64,000 bases of DNA from Mannheimia haemolytica (GCA_900638155.1 LR134495.1:1116001-1180000); one strand, 5' to 3'. Positions 28,806 to 37,741 are shown, counted from the first letter of the stretch. A program made the numbers and translations. The notes: a model not told the origin generated them from the sequence alone.

Positions 28806-29658
28806 TATTTTGAATAAATTGAATGGTTGCCTGAATGAGCTCCTGTGTATGTTTCGATTCAGTATCACGATCAAAATCGTGCAGATCGGCAGAAATCATA
28901 AAACGAGTCGGGTTACATTTTTCACAAAGTGCCAGAAACTCGCTAAAAGGGACATCAGGATCGCCAGTGGCGTGTGCAGCAAAAACAGGGGATTTAAATT
29001 CTGCTAGGCGTAAGCTGTAATCAAGATAGAAAAATTTATCTCTGCCTTGATAAATTAATGATTTCCACTTGCCGGTTTGGCGGGCATAAATATAGGCAAT
29101 GAAATGGGTGCTTAATTCTGCCTCTACTAACGGAGTTGTTATTAGTGATTGAAAGGTGCTTTCACTGACTAATGGCAATTTTAAATAATATTCGCTTGGG
29201 CTATCAAACCAGCCATCGGTGAGAAAACCATAGCCATAATATGAAATGACCCCTTTGGGCTGAGGAATATCGGTTTGTTGGCTGAGCTTGCTTGCAGCGA
29301 GCAATGCCAAATAAGCGCCGGCAGAACGCCCGAATAAAAAATAGGGCATTGCAGAAAAGTGCGGTTGGTTTTGTAATGCTTTTATTGAGGAAAGTACAGA
29401 ACGCAGAATTTCCTCGATTTGAGCATAAGGTGCAAGCGGGTAATTTATCGCAAAAATTTGCAAACCGGCTTGGGTAAATTGGTCAAGATGAAAGTCGGGC
29501 AAGTCCGCTTTAGAGCCGTAAAGTAAGCCCCCACCGTGTAGGTAAATCAGCGTTGCTTTCGGGGTGATTTCATCATCTTGGTAAAGCGTTGCTTGAATAG
29601 GCAACAGGCTGTGTTGAATTTCAATCGAATTTAGGGAGATTTGTGTAGTGTTTAGCAT
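28801..29658 (-). CDS. Alpha/beta hydrolase (hormone-sensitive lipase-like)
   Basis: A 285-residue hydrolase. It shows the oxyanion-hole motif LIYLHGGGLLYG (near 40), the nucleophile elbow LFGRSAGAYLAL (GxSxG, near 110), an Asp region FAAHATGDPDVPF and a His in DLHDFDRDT. There is no signal peptide. It is the only gene of opposite strand inside the catabolic block and its substrate is unknown; an amide or ester related to purine breakdown is possible but unsupported. The ATG at 29658 has GAGGAT upstream; a TTG four codons earlier is less likely. Its stop codon lies inside the multi-hairpin repeat. Confidence 0.75.
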   Translation of the reverse strand: MLNTTQISLNSIEIQHSLLPIQATLYQDDEITPKATLIYLHGGGLLYGSKADLPDFHLDQFTQAGLQIFAINYPLAPYAQIEEILRSVLSSIKALQNQPHFSAMPYFLFGRSAGAYLALLAASKLSQQTDIPQPKGVISYYGYGFLTDGWFDSPSEYYLKLPLVSESTFQSLITTPLVEAELSTHFIAYIYARQTGKWKSLIYQGRDKFFYLDYSLRLAEFKSPVFAAHATGDPDVPFSEFLALCEKCNPTRFMISADLHDFDRDTESKHTQELIQATIQFIQNT

Positions 29659-29741
29659 AATGATCCTCAACAGTTTTGTACCGCATTATAGTACAAGATA
29701 AAGTTACGTTATCAAATTCACTTAAAGTAAAGGAGAATGCT

Positions 29742-30527
29742 ATGGGATATTTGAATGGTCAAACAGGTTATCGCCAAGGGTTGCTTGAAACACGTTCAGT
29801 CATTCGCAAGAATAACTTTGTGATTTTGGAAACCGATGGTTTGGTAAAAAACAGTATTCCAAACTATCATCATTGCGATATTAGTATTTTATCTTCCCCT
29901 GCATTGGGTGCCTCTTTTGCCGATTATATTGCCACAGTTCACCCAAACGGAGGTTGTACTCAGCTAGGCGGAAACGGGATAGAGGTGTTTGTGTACTGTG
30001 TAAGCGGTCAATTATCGGTAAAAAATAGCGACACCCAAGCAACCCTCGAAACCGGAGGCTATATTTTCTCGCCTGCCGACCAAGTGTTGAGTTTTATCAA
30101 CCTATCAGAAAATCCTACCAAAATTTATATTCACCGCCGCCGTTATACGCTGTTAGAAGGGCATCAAGCCAAAACCTATGTTGGTAATGTGAACCAAATC
30201 GAGTACACCGAATATGAAGGAATGAAAACCTGCCTGATTAAGGACTTATTGCCATCTGCTACCGATTTTGGTTTTGATATGAATATGCACATTTTATTAT
30301 TCAAGCCGGGGGCATCGCACGGTTATATCGAAACCCATTTCCAAGAACACGGAATGTTATTCCTTTCAGGCAAAGGAATGTACCGTTTAGATGATGAATG
30401 GATTCCGGTGAAAAAAGATGACTATGTCTTTATGGATTCCTATTGCCCGCAAGCCTGTTATGCGGTGGGGGACGAAGATTTCGTCTATATTTACTCAAAA
30501 GAGTGCAACCGTGATGTAGAACTGTAA
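29742..30527 (+). CDS. allE: (S)-ureidoglycine aminohydrolase
   Basis: A 261-residue bicupin, the same length as E. coli AllE. It begins MGYLNGQTGYRQGLLETRSVI and the second cupin carries the metal-binding cluster HGYIETHFQEHGMLFLSGKGMYRLDDEWIPV. AllE releases ammonia from (S)-ureidoglycine to form (S)-ureidoglycolate, using Mn2+. The frame is open upstream to 29676, but the ATG at 29742 has an ideal AAAGGAG. allD follows after 21 bp, and both are probably on one transcript with the fdrA fusion and the carbamate kinase. Confidence 0.93.
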   Translation: MGYLNGQTGYRQGLLETRSVIRKNNFVILETDGLVKNSIPNYHHCDISILSSPALGASFADYIATVHPNGGCTQLGGNGIEVFVYCVSGQLSVKNSDTQATLETGGYIFSPADQVLSFINLSENPTKIYIHRRRYTLLEGHQAKTYVGNVNQIEYTEYEGMKTCLIKDLLPSATDFGFDMNMHILLFKPGASHGYIETHFQEHGMLFLSGKGMYRLDDEWIPVKKDDYVFMDSYCPQACYAVGDEDFVYIYSKECNRDVEL

Positions 30528-30548
30528 TTTAACCTTGAGGAATTGACT

Positions 30549-31601
30549 ATGAAATTATCTAGAGAAGAATTAAAAGGCTTAATGAAAGCGAAGTTAATGA
30601 AAGCCGGTTTAAATGATCAGCACGCAGATATTACCGCTGAAATCCTAACTTGGTCAGATGAGCGGGGTTATCACTCTCACGGTGCAGTGAGAATGGAATA
30701 TTACTGTGAGCGTATCTTTAAAGGTGGTATTACCCACGATCCAAAATTTGAATGGAAAGAAACCGGCCCGGCGTCGGCGATTTTTGAAGGGGATAACGGC
30801 TGTGGCTATGTAGCAGCTACCTTTGCGATGGAAAAAGCGATTGAAATGGCGAAAAAATCTGGCATTGCGATTGTGGGTATCCGTAATATTTCCCATAGCG
30901 GTGCGATTGGCTACTATACCGAAATGGCAGCTAAGGAAGGGTTGTTATCCATTTCATTCTGCCAATCAGACCCAATGGCAGTGCCTTATGGTGGAGCAGA
31001 GCCTTACTACGGCACAAACCCAATTTCTTTTGCCGCACCGGCTGATGAAGGCAGAAATGTGGTGTTTGATATGGCAACCACCGTGCAGGCTTGGGGGAAA
31101 ATTTTAGATAAGCGTTCTCGTGGCGAATCTATCCCACCGGATTGGGCAGTAGATATTGATGGCAACCCAGTGACTGATCCTAACAAAGTGAACGCTTTAG
31201 TGCCGATCTCAGGTGCGAAAGGCTACGGGTTAATGATGATGGTGGATATTTTCTCGGGTATTTTATTAGGTGTGCCGTTTGGTAAGCACGTTTCTTCAAT
31301 GTATCACGATTTATCCGAAGGTCGCCGTTTGGGGCAAATGCACATTGTGATTGATCCGGCTCGTTTCTGTGGTGCAGAACAATTCCGTGAGAATATGGCA
31401 CAATCTATCAATGAGCTTAACGAAATGCCACCGGCACCGGGCAATGATAAAGTCTATTATCCGGGGCAACGTGCCGAAATGCGTCGTGATAAATATTATG
31501 CAAACGGTGGTATTGAAATTGTGGATAAAGTGTATGAATATTTAATTAGCGATGATATTCACTTTGACCGCTACGATCATAAAAACCGTTTTGCGGATTA
31601 A
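30549..31601 (+). CDS. allD: Ureidoglycolate dehydrogenase (NAD+)
   Basis: A 350-residue member of the malate/L-sulfolactate dehydrogenase family (E. coli AllD 349). Visible blocks are YHSHGAVRMEYYCERI, GIAIVGIRNISHSGAIGYYTEMAA with the catalytic His, and PYGGAEPYYGTNPISFAAP for the nucleotide site. It oxidises ureidoglycolate to oxalurate. The neighbours allE and fdrA support AllD over other family members. The ATG at 30549 with TGAGGA is preferred to the in-frame TTG at 30543. A hairpin repeat lies between this gene and fdrA. Confidence 0.92.
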   Translation: MKLSREELKGLMKAKLMKAGLNDQHADITAEILTWSDERGYHSHGAVRMEYYCERIFKGGITHDPKFEWKETGPASAIFEGDNGCGYVAATFAMEKAIEMAKKSGIAIVGIRNISHSGAIGYYTEMAAKEGLLSISFCQSDPMAVPYGGAEPYYGTNPISFAAPADEGRNVVFDMATTVQAWGKILDKRSRGESIPPDWAVDIDGNPVTDPNKVNALVPISGAKGYGLMMMVDIFSGILLGVPFGKHVSSMYHDLSEGRRLGQMHIVIDPARFCGAEQFRENMAQSINELNEMPPAPGNDKVYYPGQRAEMRRDKYYANGGIEIVDKVYEYLISDDIHFDRYDHKNRFAD

Positions 31602-31609
31602 TCTGATAG

Positions 31610-31658
31610 CCTAGCACGAGCCGTGCTAGGTTAAATTAATTCAGCTCCTTGGGAGCTG
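31610..31658. repeat. Multi-hairpin repeat, short copy B (two hairpins)
   Basis: CCTAGCACG-AGC-CGTGCTAGG at 31610-31630 is the same hairpin as the last of copy A and the first of copy C. CAGCTCC-TTG-GGAGCTG at 31642-31658 is a new one with the same 3-base loop layout. It lies between allD and the fdrA fusion, so it may change the ratio of the two mRNAs. Confidence 0.8.
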
Positions 31659-31735
31659 TGAGTAGAGCAGCAAGATAGCTTGGCTTATTTATTCATATAA
31701 GCTTGTATAGGTTAGTAAAGTTTAGGAAGAGAAAT

Positions 31736-34735
31736 ATGTTAAAGACCGTTGTAAAGAAAGGCAGTTACCACGATTCGGTGGTGTTAATGTTACTAACAAA
31801 TGCCATTTCCGGTTTGGAAAGCGTAAACAAAGTATCGGTAATGATGGCAACGCCGGCAAATAAAGATATTTTCGCCCAAAGTGGGTTAGATACTCCGGAA
31901 TTACAAGAGGCGACCCCGAATGATATGGTGGTTGTAGCAGATGTGGAGCGTGAAGAGTTAATCCATATCGTGATGGAGAAAGTAGAGGAGTTTTTAAAAC
32001 AAAAATCCCAAGCAAGTGCGGTACAAAGTGGCACTGAAATTGTGAAGTCTTGGAATAAAGCAACGGCTAAATTACCTGATGCTAATCTTGCCGTTATTTC
32101 TATTCCGGGCGCTTATGCAGCTTTAGAGGCAAATCGAGCCTTAGATGAAGGTTTGAATGTTTTTATGTTCAGCGATAACGTGAGTGTGGAAGATGAAAAA
32201 GCATTAAAACAAAAAGCACACAACAAAGGCTTGGTGGTCATGGGGCCGGACTGCGGCACGGGCATTATTCAAGGTGTGCCGATTGCCTTTACTAACAGTG
32301 TTACACCGGGTTCTATCGGGATTATCGGGGCATCAGGCACGGGGATTCAAGAGCTGACTACCATTATTGACCGTTTAGGTGAAGGGGTTGAAAATGCTAT
32401 CGGTACAGGTGGGCGTGATCTGTATGAAGAGATTGGCGGTATTACGATGCTCGATGCGATTGAGGCAATGGAGCAAAACGAAAAAGTCAAAGTGCTGATT
32501 GTGATCTCGAAACCGCCGGCAAAAGCAGTGCGTGAGAAAATTTCTGCTCGCTTAAGCCGTTATAGTAAGCCTGTGATTACGTTGTTCCTTGGTGAGAAAC
32601 CGACCTTCCACGAAGAGAATTTCTATCACGCTTATACGCTAGATGAGGCAGCTCGTTTAGCGGTTGCTCTTGTGCGTAAGGAGCCGATACCGACATTTGC
32701 AAAAAATCAGGCAAATTCGACCGCTTGTGGCAAGACGCTAAAAGCCTATTATTCAGGCGGTACGCTTGCCGGTGAGGCGGCAATGTTGCTCAAAGATGCG
32801 TTAAATATTGAGGGCAGTGGGGCAAAAGCCGATGGCTTTATGTTTAAGCAAGACGGGCATATTGTGGTGGATTTAGGAGATGATGTTTACACCCAAGGTA
32901 AACCACACCCGATGATCGACCCTGCCAAACGGATTGAATCGATGCGTGAAGCCGTCGATGATGCGACCACAGGCGTGATTTTATTTGACATCGTGTTAGG
33001 CTATGGCTCACACGAAGATATGGCAACGGCATTGATTCCAACCATTAACGAACTCCAACAAAAAGCCAAAGCTCAACATCGAGAGGTGGCATTTGTTGCG
33101 ACCGTATGTGGCACTCGTAGTGATTACCAAGGTTATGATGAAACGGTGCGTAAATTGGTTGAGGCGGGCGTTGAAGTTTGTGAAACCAATAAAAGTGCGG
33201 TGGAAAAATCTCTCGCTTTATTAGGCTTGCACTTTGATGAGCCGGTAAAACCGATCCAAGCGAAAACTGTAGTGCAAGGTGAAAATACCCCTGCCTCTGA
33301 ATCGTTATTACGCTTATTATCGGAAAAACCGAAAATTATTAACATCGGGCTGAAAAGTTTTGCCGATGTGGCGGAAAAATTTGGCTGTCAAGTGGTGCAA
33401 TTTAACTGGCAACCACCGGCAGGCGGCAACATTCAATTAATTAAAGCCTTGAATTTCTTAAATGAATCTCAGACGGTGAATATTGATGAAGCAAACCGCA
33501 AAGTGATTGCCAAAGTGGTTGCGGCTGCTCCAATTATTCGGGATAACGTATTAGCGAAAACTGTCATCAAAGAATTAAATGAAGGCAAAGTGATTTTACA
33601 CGCCGGCCCGCCAATTCAATATCAAGATATGCCAAACACCGTGCAAGGCTCTTGTGTTGGGGCGGTATTATTTGAAAAATGGGCAACGGACGAAACTTCA
33701 GCCCGTGCTTTATTGGAAAGTGGCGAAATTAAATTTATGCCGTGCCACCACGTTAATGCAGTTGGGCCGATGGGCGGCATTACCACTGCCAATATGCCGG
33801 TGTGGGTGGTGGAAAATGCAACCGATGGCAATGTTGCCTATTGCACAATGAACGAAGGTATTGGCAAAGTGTTGCGTTTTGGTGCTTATTCAGAGGAAGT
33901 AGTAAAACGCTTAGAGTGGATGCGTGATGTATTAGGCCCTACGCTCGGTAAAGCTATTCGTTCAATGGAAAACGGCTTGGCGGTAAATCCTCTCGTGGCA
34001 AAAGCGATTGCGATGGGCGATGAGTTCCACCAACGCAATATTGCTGCCTCAATGTCTTTCTTCAAGGAAGTAGCTCCTCGTATTACTGCGATGAGCGATC
34101 TTGCCGAACAGGATAAATATGACGTCATTAAATTCTTAGCGGATACGGATCAATTCTTCCTCAATATTATGATGGCAACCTGTAAAGCGGTTATGGATGG
34201 GGCGAGAACTCTCACTGAAGGCACGGTGGTGACAGCAATGTGTCGCAATGGCGTGCATTTTGGTATCCGTATTGCCGGTATGGGCGATGAATGGTTCGTT
34301 GGGCCAGTGAATACGCCACAAGGCTTATATTTCACCGGTTATGACGGTGAAGATGCTTGCCCAGATATTGGCGATTCGGCTATTACCGAAACCCTTGGTG
34401 TGGGTGGTATGGCGATGATTGCGGCTCCAGCAGTTACCCGATTTGTAGGTGCAGGAGGCTATGAAGATGCACTTCGTACCAGTAACGATATGATGGAAAT
34501 TTGTATTGACCGTAACCCAAATTACATTGTGCCGAACTGGAATTTCCAAGGGGCTTGTTTAGGTATTGATGCCAGATTAGTCGTGGAAAAAGGCATTACA
34601 CCTGTGATTAACACCGGTATTGCCCACAAAGTTGCAGGCTTTGGGCAAATTGGTGCAGGTACGGTTCGCCCACCATTGGCTTGCTTTGAAAAAGCAGTGT
34701 TAGCCTATGCAAGAAAATTAGGGTTTACAGAATAA
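31736..34735 (+). CDS. fdrA: FdrA-DUF1116 (YlbE) fusion, oxamate carbamoyltransferase subunits
   Basis: A 999-residue protein made of two normally separate proteins. Residues 1 to about 515 match FdrA: succinyl-CoA synthetase alpha-like, with MGPDCGTGIIQGVPIAFTNSV, GIIGASGTGIQELTTIIDRLGEGVENAIGTGGRDL and a ligase-like half. Residues from about 530 on match DUF1116/YlbE, with HAGPPIQY, VGPMGGITTANMPVWVVE and CRNGVHFGIRIAG. The join lies near nucleotides 33290-33330, with no stop or frameshift. In E. coli the parts are FdrA (about 555 residues) and YlbE (about 420), which with YlbF carry out carbamoyl transfer from oxalurate. Start: ATG 31736 behind TTTAGGAAGAG. Assignment is strong; catalysis is by homology. 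Confidence 0.88.
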   Translation: MLKTVVKKGSYHDSVVLMLLTNAISGLESVNKVSVMMATPANKDIFAQSGLDTPELQEATPNDMVVVADVEREELIHIVMEKVEEFLKQKSQASAVQSGTEIVKSWNKATAKLPDANLAVISIPGAYAALEANRALDEGLNVFMFSDNVSVEDEKALKQKAHNKGLVVMGPDCGTGIIQGVPIAFTNSVTPGSIGIIGASGTGIQELTTIIDRLGEGVENAIGTGGRDLYEEIGGITMLDAIEAMEQNEKVKVLIVISKPPAKAVREKISARLSRYSKPVITLFLGEKPTFHEENFYHAYTLDEAARLAVALVRKEPIPTFAKNQANSTACGKTLKAYYSGGTLAGEAAMLLKDALNIEGSGAKADGFMFKQDGHIVVDLGDDVYTQGKPHPMIDPAKRIESMREAVDDATTGVILFDIVLGYGSHEDMATALIPTINELQQKAKAQHREVAFVATVCGTRSDYQGYDETVRKLVEAGVEVCETNKSAVEKSLALLGLHFDEPVKPIQAKTVVQGENTPASESLLRLLSEKPKIINIGLKSFADVAEKFGCQVVQFNWQPPAGGNIQLIKALNFLNESQTVNIDEANRKVIAKVVAAAPIIRDNVLAKTVIKELNEGKVILHAGPPIQYQDMPNTVQGSCVGAVLFEKWATDETSARALLESGEIKFMPCHHVNAVGPMGGITTANMPVWVVENATDGNVAYCTMNEGIGKVLRFGAYSEEVVKRLEWMRDVLGPTLGKAIRSMENGLAVNPLVAKAIAMGDEFHQRNIAASMSFFKEVAPRITAMSDLAEQDKYDVIKFLADTDQFFLNIMMATCKAVMDGARTLTEGTVVTAMCRNGVHFGIRIAGMGDEWFVGPVNTPQGLYFTGYDGEDACPDIGDSAITETLGVGGMAMIAAPAVTRFVGAGGYEDALRTSNDMMEICIDRNPNYIVPNWNFQGACLGIDARLVVEKGITPVINTGIAHKVAGFGQIGAGTVRPPLACFEKAVLAYARKLGFTE

Positions 34736-34739
34736 TTCT

Positions 34740-34764
34740 GTAGGGGCGAATTATAATTCGCCCA
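34740..34764. repeat. Palindromic repeat of the GTAGGGGCGAA family
   Basis: GGGCGAATTATAATTCGCCC at 34744-34763 is a perfect palindrome directly after the fdrA fusion stop, preceded by TGTAG as in the other copies. It lies 5' of the carbamate kinase and may act as a 3' hairpin. Confidence 0.7.
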
Positions 34765-34792
34765 TTGTATCTACGATTTAAAAGGAAAGAGA

Positions 34793-35725
34793 ATGTCAAA
34801 ACAAACCATCGTGTTAGCCCTAGGCGGTAATGCGTTAGGGAACAATTTGAACGAACAGCGTGAAGCGGTGGCAAAAACCGCAAAAGTAATTGTTGATATA
34901 TTACAGCAAGGCAAAAATATTGTGATTACGCACGGAAATGGCCCCCAAGTGGGAATGATTCAGCGGGCAATGGACGATTTTGCTAAACATTCCGGAGATG
35001 AAATTCCGCTACCGACCAGTGTCGCAATGAGCCAAGGTTATATCGGGATTGATTTACAAAATGCGATCAAATATGAGCTACTTAACCGTGGTATTGAGCA
35101 GAAAGTCAGCACGATTTTGTCTCAAATTGAGGTGAACCCGACAGACCAGGCATTCCAAAATCCGGATAAGCCGATTGGTAGATTCTTAACCAAAGAGGAA
35201 GCTGATGAGTTAGAGGCAAAAGGCATTCGTACAATGGAAGATGCCGGGCGAGGTTATCGCATTGTTGTGCCTTCACCGAAACCACAACGCATTCGTGAGT
35301 TAGAAACTATTAAAACCCTACTGAATGCCGGACATATTGTCATCACCTGTGGCGGAGGTGGTATTCCGGTGGTGAGCGATGAACAAGGGCGTTTAGTGGG
35401 CGTGAATGCGGTGATTGATAAAGATAACGCCAGCTCGTTGTTAGCACAAAAGCTGAATGCCGATTATTTGGTTATTTTAACGGCGGTGGAAAAAGTGGCG
35501 ATTAACTGGGGCAAGCCAAATCAGGAATGGCTTTCTGAATTAAGCACAGCACAAGCACGCCAATATATTGCGGAAGAACAATTTGCCAAAGGTTCAATGC
35601 TACCCAAAGTGGAAGCTGCTTTACAATTTGCCGAAAGTGGCACAGGCCGCAGAGCGTTAATTACCTTACTGGATAAGGCTGCACAGGGTATTGCAGGCGA
35701 AACGGGAACGGTGATTTATTCGTAA
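34793..35725 (+). CDS. Carbamate kinase
   Basis: A 310-residue amino-acid kinase fold enzyme: IVLALGGNALG at the N-terminus, IVITHGNGPQVGMIQRAM, RIVVPSPKPQRI, ITCGGGGIPVVSDE, VIDKDNASSLLAQKLNADYLVILTAVEKV and the C-terminal KGSMLPKVEAALQF. It makes ATP and carbamate (then ammonia and CO2) from carbamoyl phosphate and ADP. Its place right behind the fdrA fusion matches the E. coli allantoin cluster, whose kinase was named YbcF and is now called AllK; an ArcC of the arginine deiminase path would be expected beside arcA/arcB, which are absent. A hairpin repeat follows. Confidence 0.93.
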   Translation: MSKQTIVLALGGNALGNNLNEQREAVAKTAKVIVDILQQGKNIVITHGNGPQVGMIQRAMDDFAKHSGDEIPLPTSVAMSQGYIGIDLQNAIKYELLNRGIEQKVSTILSQIEVNPTDQAFQNPDKPIGRFLTKEEADELEAKGIRTMEDAGRGYRIVVPSPKPQRIRELETIKTLLNAGHIVITCGGGGIPVVSDEQGRLVGVNAVIDKDNASSLLAQKLNADYLVILTAVEKVAINWGKPNQEWLSELSTAQARQYIAEEQFAKGSMLPKVEAALQFAESGTGRRALITLLDKAAQGIAGETGTVIYS

Positions 35726-35742
35726 AATTGACCGCACTTTTC

Positions 35743-35854
35743 TATCCTAGCACGAGCCGTGCTAGGATAGGTAAGCCAAGTCGCTTTGTGACTTGTATGA
35801 GCGTTGAGCCACAGCGTGGCTCAGTTAATTTAGCACCATACGGCTCGTATGGTG
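35743..35854. repeat. Multi-hairpin repeat, copy C (four hairpins, inverse order of copy A)
   Basis: Hairpins in order: TATCCTAGCACG/CGTGCTAGGATA (35743-35769), AAGTCGC/GTGACTT (35778-35794, one wobble), TGAGCCAC/GTGGCTCA (35805-35823), CACCATACG/CGTATGGTG (35834-35854). The order is the reverse of copy A at 28701-28805, so the two are inverted copies of one composite element. It fills the gap between the carbamate kinase and the permease gene. Confidence 0.85.
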
Positions 35855-35909
35855 AACACAACAAGCGGTCATTTTTCTACATTTTTTTACAATTAGGTTT
35901 CAATAACAA

Positions 35910-37514
35910 ATGGATATTCCGGTGAATTTTTTTATGTGGTTTATGGCGTTATTGCCGATTATCACATTAGTTATTTTAATGGTGAAATTCCAATGGGGCG
36001 CAACAGAAGCTGCACCTATTGGGCTTTTGATTACGATTTTTACAGGGGTTTTTCTCTATCAAGCAGATGTTTCATTAATTGCGATTGAGTCCGCCAAAGG
36101 TATTTGGAATGCCTTAGTGATTTTGCTGATTGTGTGGACGGCAGTGTTGATGTACCAAGTCAGTGATGGCGCAAAAGCCTTTTTAGTGATTCGAGTCGGA
36201 ATGAGTAAGTTGTTCCCGAATGAACTCTTGCTGGTCATGACAATGGGGTGGATCTTTGAAAGTTTCTTACAAGGCATTACCGGCTTTGGCGTCCCTGTGG
36301 CGGTTGGAGCCCCTCTTTTAATTGGGATTGGTGTTCGCCCGTTATGGGCAGTGGTGCTACCGCTATTAGGGCAAGCGTGGGGGAATACTTTTGGTACTCT
36401 AGCTGCTGCGTGGGACGCATTAGCTGTTTCTGCAGGGCTTGAAATCGGCAGTGATGACTATTTCCTCACCGCACTTTGGTCTGCTGCGTTTTTATGGTTT
36501 TGGATTGTGATTACAGGCTTGGCAATTTCATGGTTCTACGGCAGAGGTAAAGCACTGAAAAAAGGGGTAGTCGCCACCTTAATCATCGCAACTATTCAAG
36601 GCGGTGGTGAATTGCTACTGAGCCAAGTCAATACCACCATTTCTGCTTTTATTCCTGCCTGTTTATCCATTTTAGCGATTGTGGTTATCAGCAAAATGCC
36701 GATGTATAAAGCGGTTTGGCGTGTGGAAGACAGCCCGATTATGGATAGAAGTAAAACCACAGAAAATGAGGAAGCCTTGCCAAATATGAATTTATTACAG
36801 GCGTTTATTCCCTATATTGTCCTTTCTGTGATGACATTGGCAATTTTGGTTATTACGCCGGTTAATCAGTTTTTATCGCAATTTAAGTTTGGTTTTGCTT
36901 TCCCGGAAACCGTCACAGGTTATGGCTTTGTGAATAAGGCTTATACTGCTTATTCGCCGATTGCGATTTTCACGCACGCCAGTATGTTCCTGTTTGTGTC
37001 TTCTATTATTGGTTTAATTTATTATCAACATAAAGGCTGGATTGGCAAAGGCGGCACTAAAACCATTTTTGCAAAATCGGTTTCAATGACGATGCCATCA
37101 GGTATTGCCGTAGTGGGTTTGGTGATTATGTCAAAAATTATGGGCGGAACCGGGCAAACGGCAGTTCTAGCACAGGGAATGGCAGCCGTATTAGGGAAAT
37201 CTTATGTTATTTTATCGCCATTTATCGGCTTATTAGGCACCTTTATGACGGGTAGTAATATGAGTTCTAATATTCTATTCGGAGATTTCCAAATGACCAC
37301 CGCGAAACTGTTAAATGCAAATTCTGCGGCAATTTTAGGGGCACAAACTACCGGTGGGGCGATCGGTAGTGCAATCAGCCCAAGTAAAATTATTTTAGGC
37401 ACCACCACCGCCAATATTCTCGGTAAAGAAGGTGATGTAATGAAAACTATCATTTGGATTACATTATTACCTACGTTATTCATCGGCGTTGTGGCATATT
37501 TTGCCTCGCTTTAA
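35910..37514 (+). CDS. L-lactate permease (LctP) family transporter
   Basis: A 534-residue membrane protein with about 13 helices. The block MGWIFESFLQGITGFGVPVAVGAPLLIGIGV and the C-terminal GLLGTFMTGSNMSSNILFGDFQ...AIGSAISPSKI are LctP family hallmarks. Known members move lactate and glycolate by proton symport. Inside an allantoin-to-oxamate block a 2-carbon or 3-carbon oxoacid is likely; oxamate, a close analogue of pyruvate and lactate, is an attractive substrate, but this is inference. Start is ATG 35910; the upstream region has a USS and poor SD. A 62-residue membrane protein and allC follow closely. Confidence 0.85.
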   Translation: MDIPVNFFMWFMALLPIITLVILMVKFQWGATEAAPIGLLITIFTGVFLYQADVSLIAIESAKGIWNALVILLIVWTAVLMYQVSDGAKAFLVIRVGMSKLFPNELLLVMTMGWIFESFLQGITGFGVPVAVGAPLLIGIGVRPLWAVVLPLLGQAWGNTFGTLAAAWDALAVSAGLEIGSDDYFLTALWSAAFLWFWIVITGLAISWFYGRGKALKKGVVATLIIATIQGGGELLLSQVNTTISAFIPACLSILAIVVISKMPMYKAVWRVEDSPIMDRSKTTENEEALPNMNLLQAFIPYIVLSVMTLAILVITPVNQFLSQFKFGFAFPETVTGYGFVNKAYTAYSPIAIFTHASMFLFVSSIIGLIYYQHKGWIGKGGTKTIFAKSVSMTMPSGIAVVGLVIMSKIMGGTGQTAVLAQGMAAVLGKSYVILSPFIGLLGTFMTGSNMSSNILFGDFQMTTAKLLNANSAAILGAQTTGGAIGSAISPSKIILGTTTANILGKEGDVMKTIIWITLLPTLFIGVVAYFASL

Positions 37515-37544
37515 CTATAGGATAAGAACCAGAGGATAAGATGA

Positions 37545-37733
37545 ATGGACTTTTTTAAAACCAAAGCAGGCAAAATGACCATAGCCTTTATCGTGATTAT
37601 GCTAGCCTTTGCACTGATTATGTTAGGCATTGCACAGGCTAATAATACCGCTATCCATATCGGCTTTGTGCTGATGGTTGGTGCAATGCTATATTCACCG
37701 ATTGATGTATTTATCTTAAATAGAAAGAAATAG
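37545..37733 (+). CDS. Small two-helix membrane protein of unknown function
   Basis: A 62-residue protein with a basic N-terminus (MDFFKTKAGK) and two hydrophobic helices (about 11-30 and 37-54: TIAFIVIMLAFALIMLGIAQA and IHIGFVLMVGAMLYSPIDVFIL), ending in NRKK. I do not recognise a family. It sits 30 bp behind the LctP-type permease and 8 bp before allC, with a plausible AGAGGATAAG ribosome site, so it is cotranscribed with both. It may be an accessory subunit of the permease. Confidence 0.65.
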   Translation: MDFFKTKAGKMTIAFIVIMLAFALIMLGIAQANNTAIHIGFVLMVGAMLYSPIDVFILNRKK

Positions 37734-37741
37734 GACATAAA

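Noticed and set aside
35728..35925. 65-codon frame after the carbamate kinase
   Set aside because: It translates the four-hairpin repeat; similar frames appear at the other copy (near 28626-28874), as expected of a repeat.
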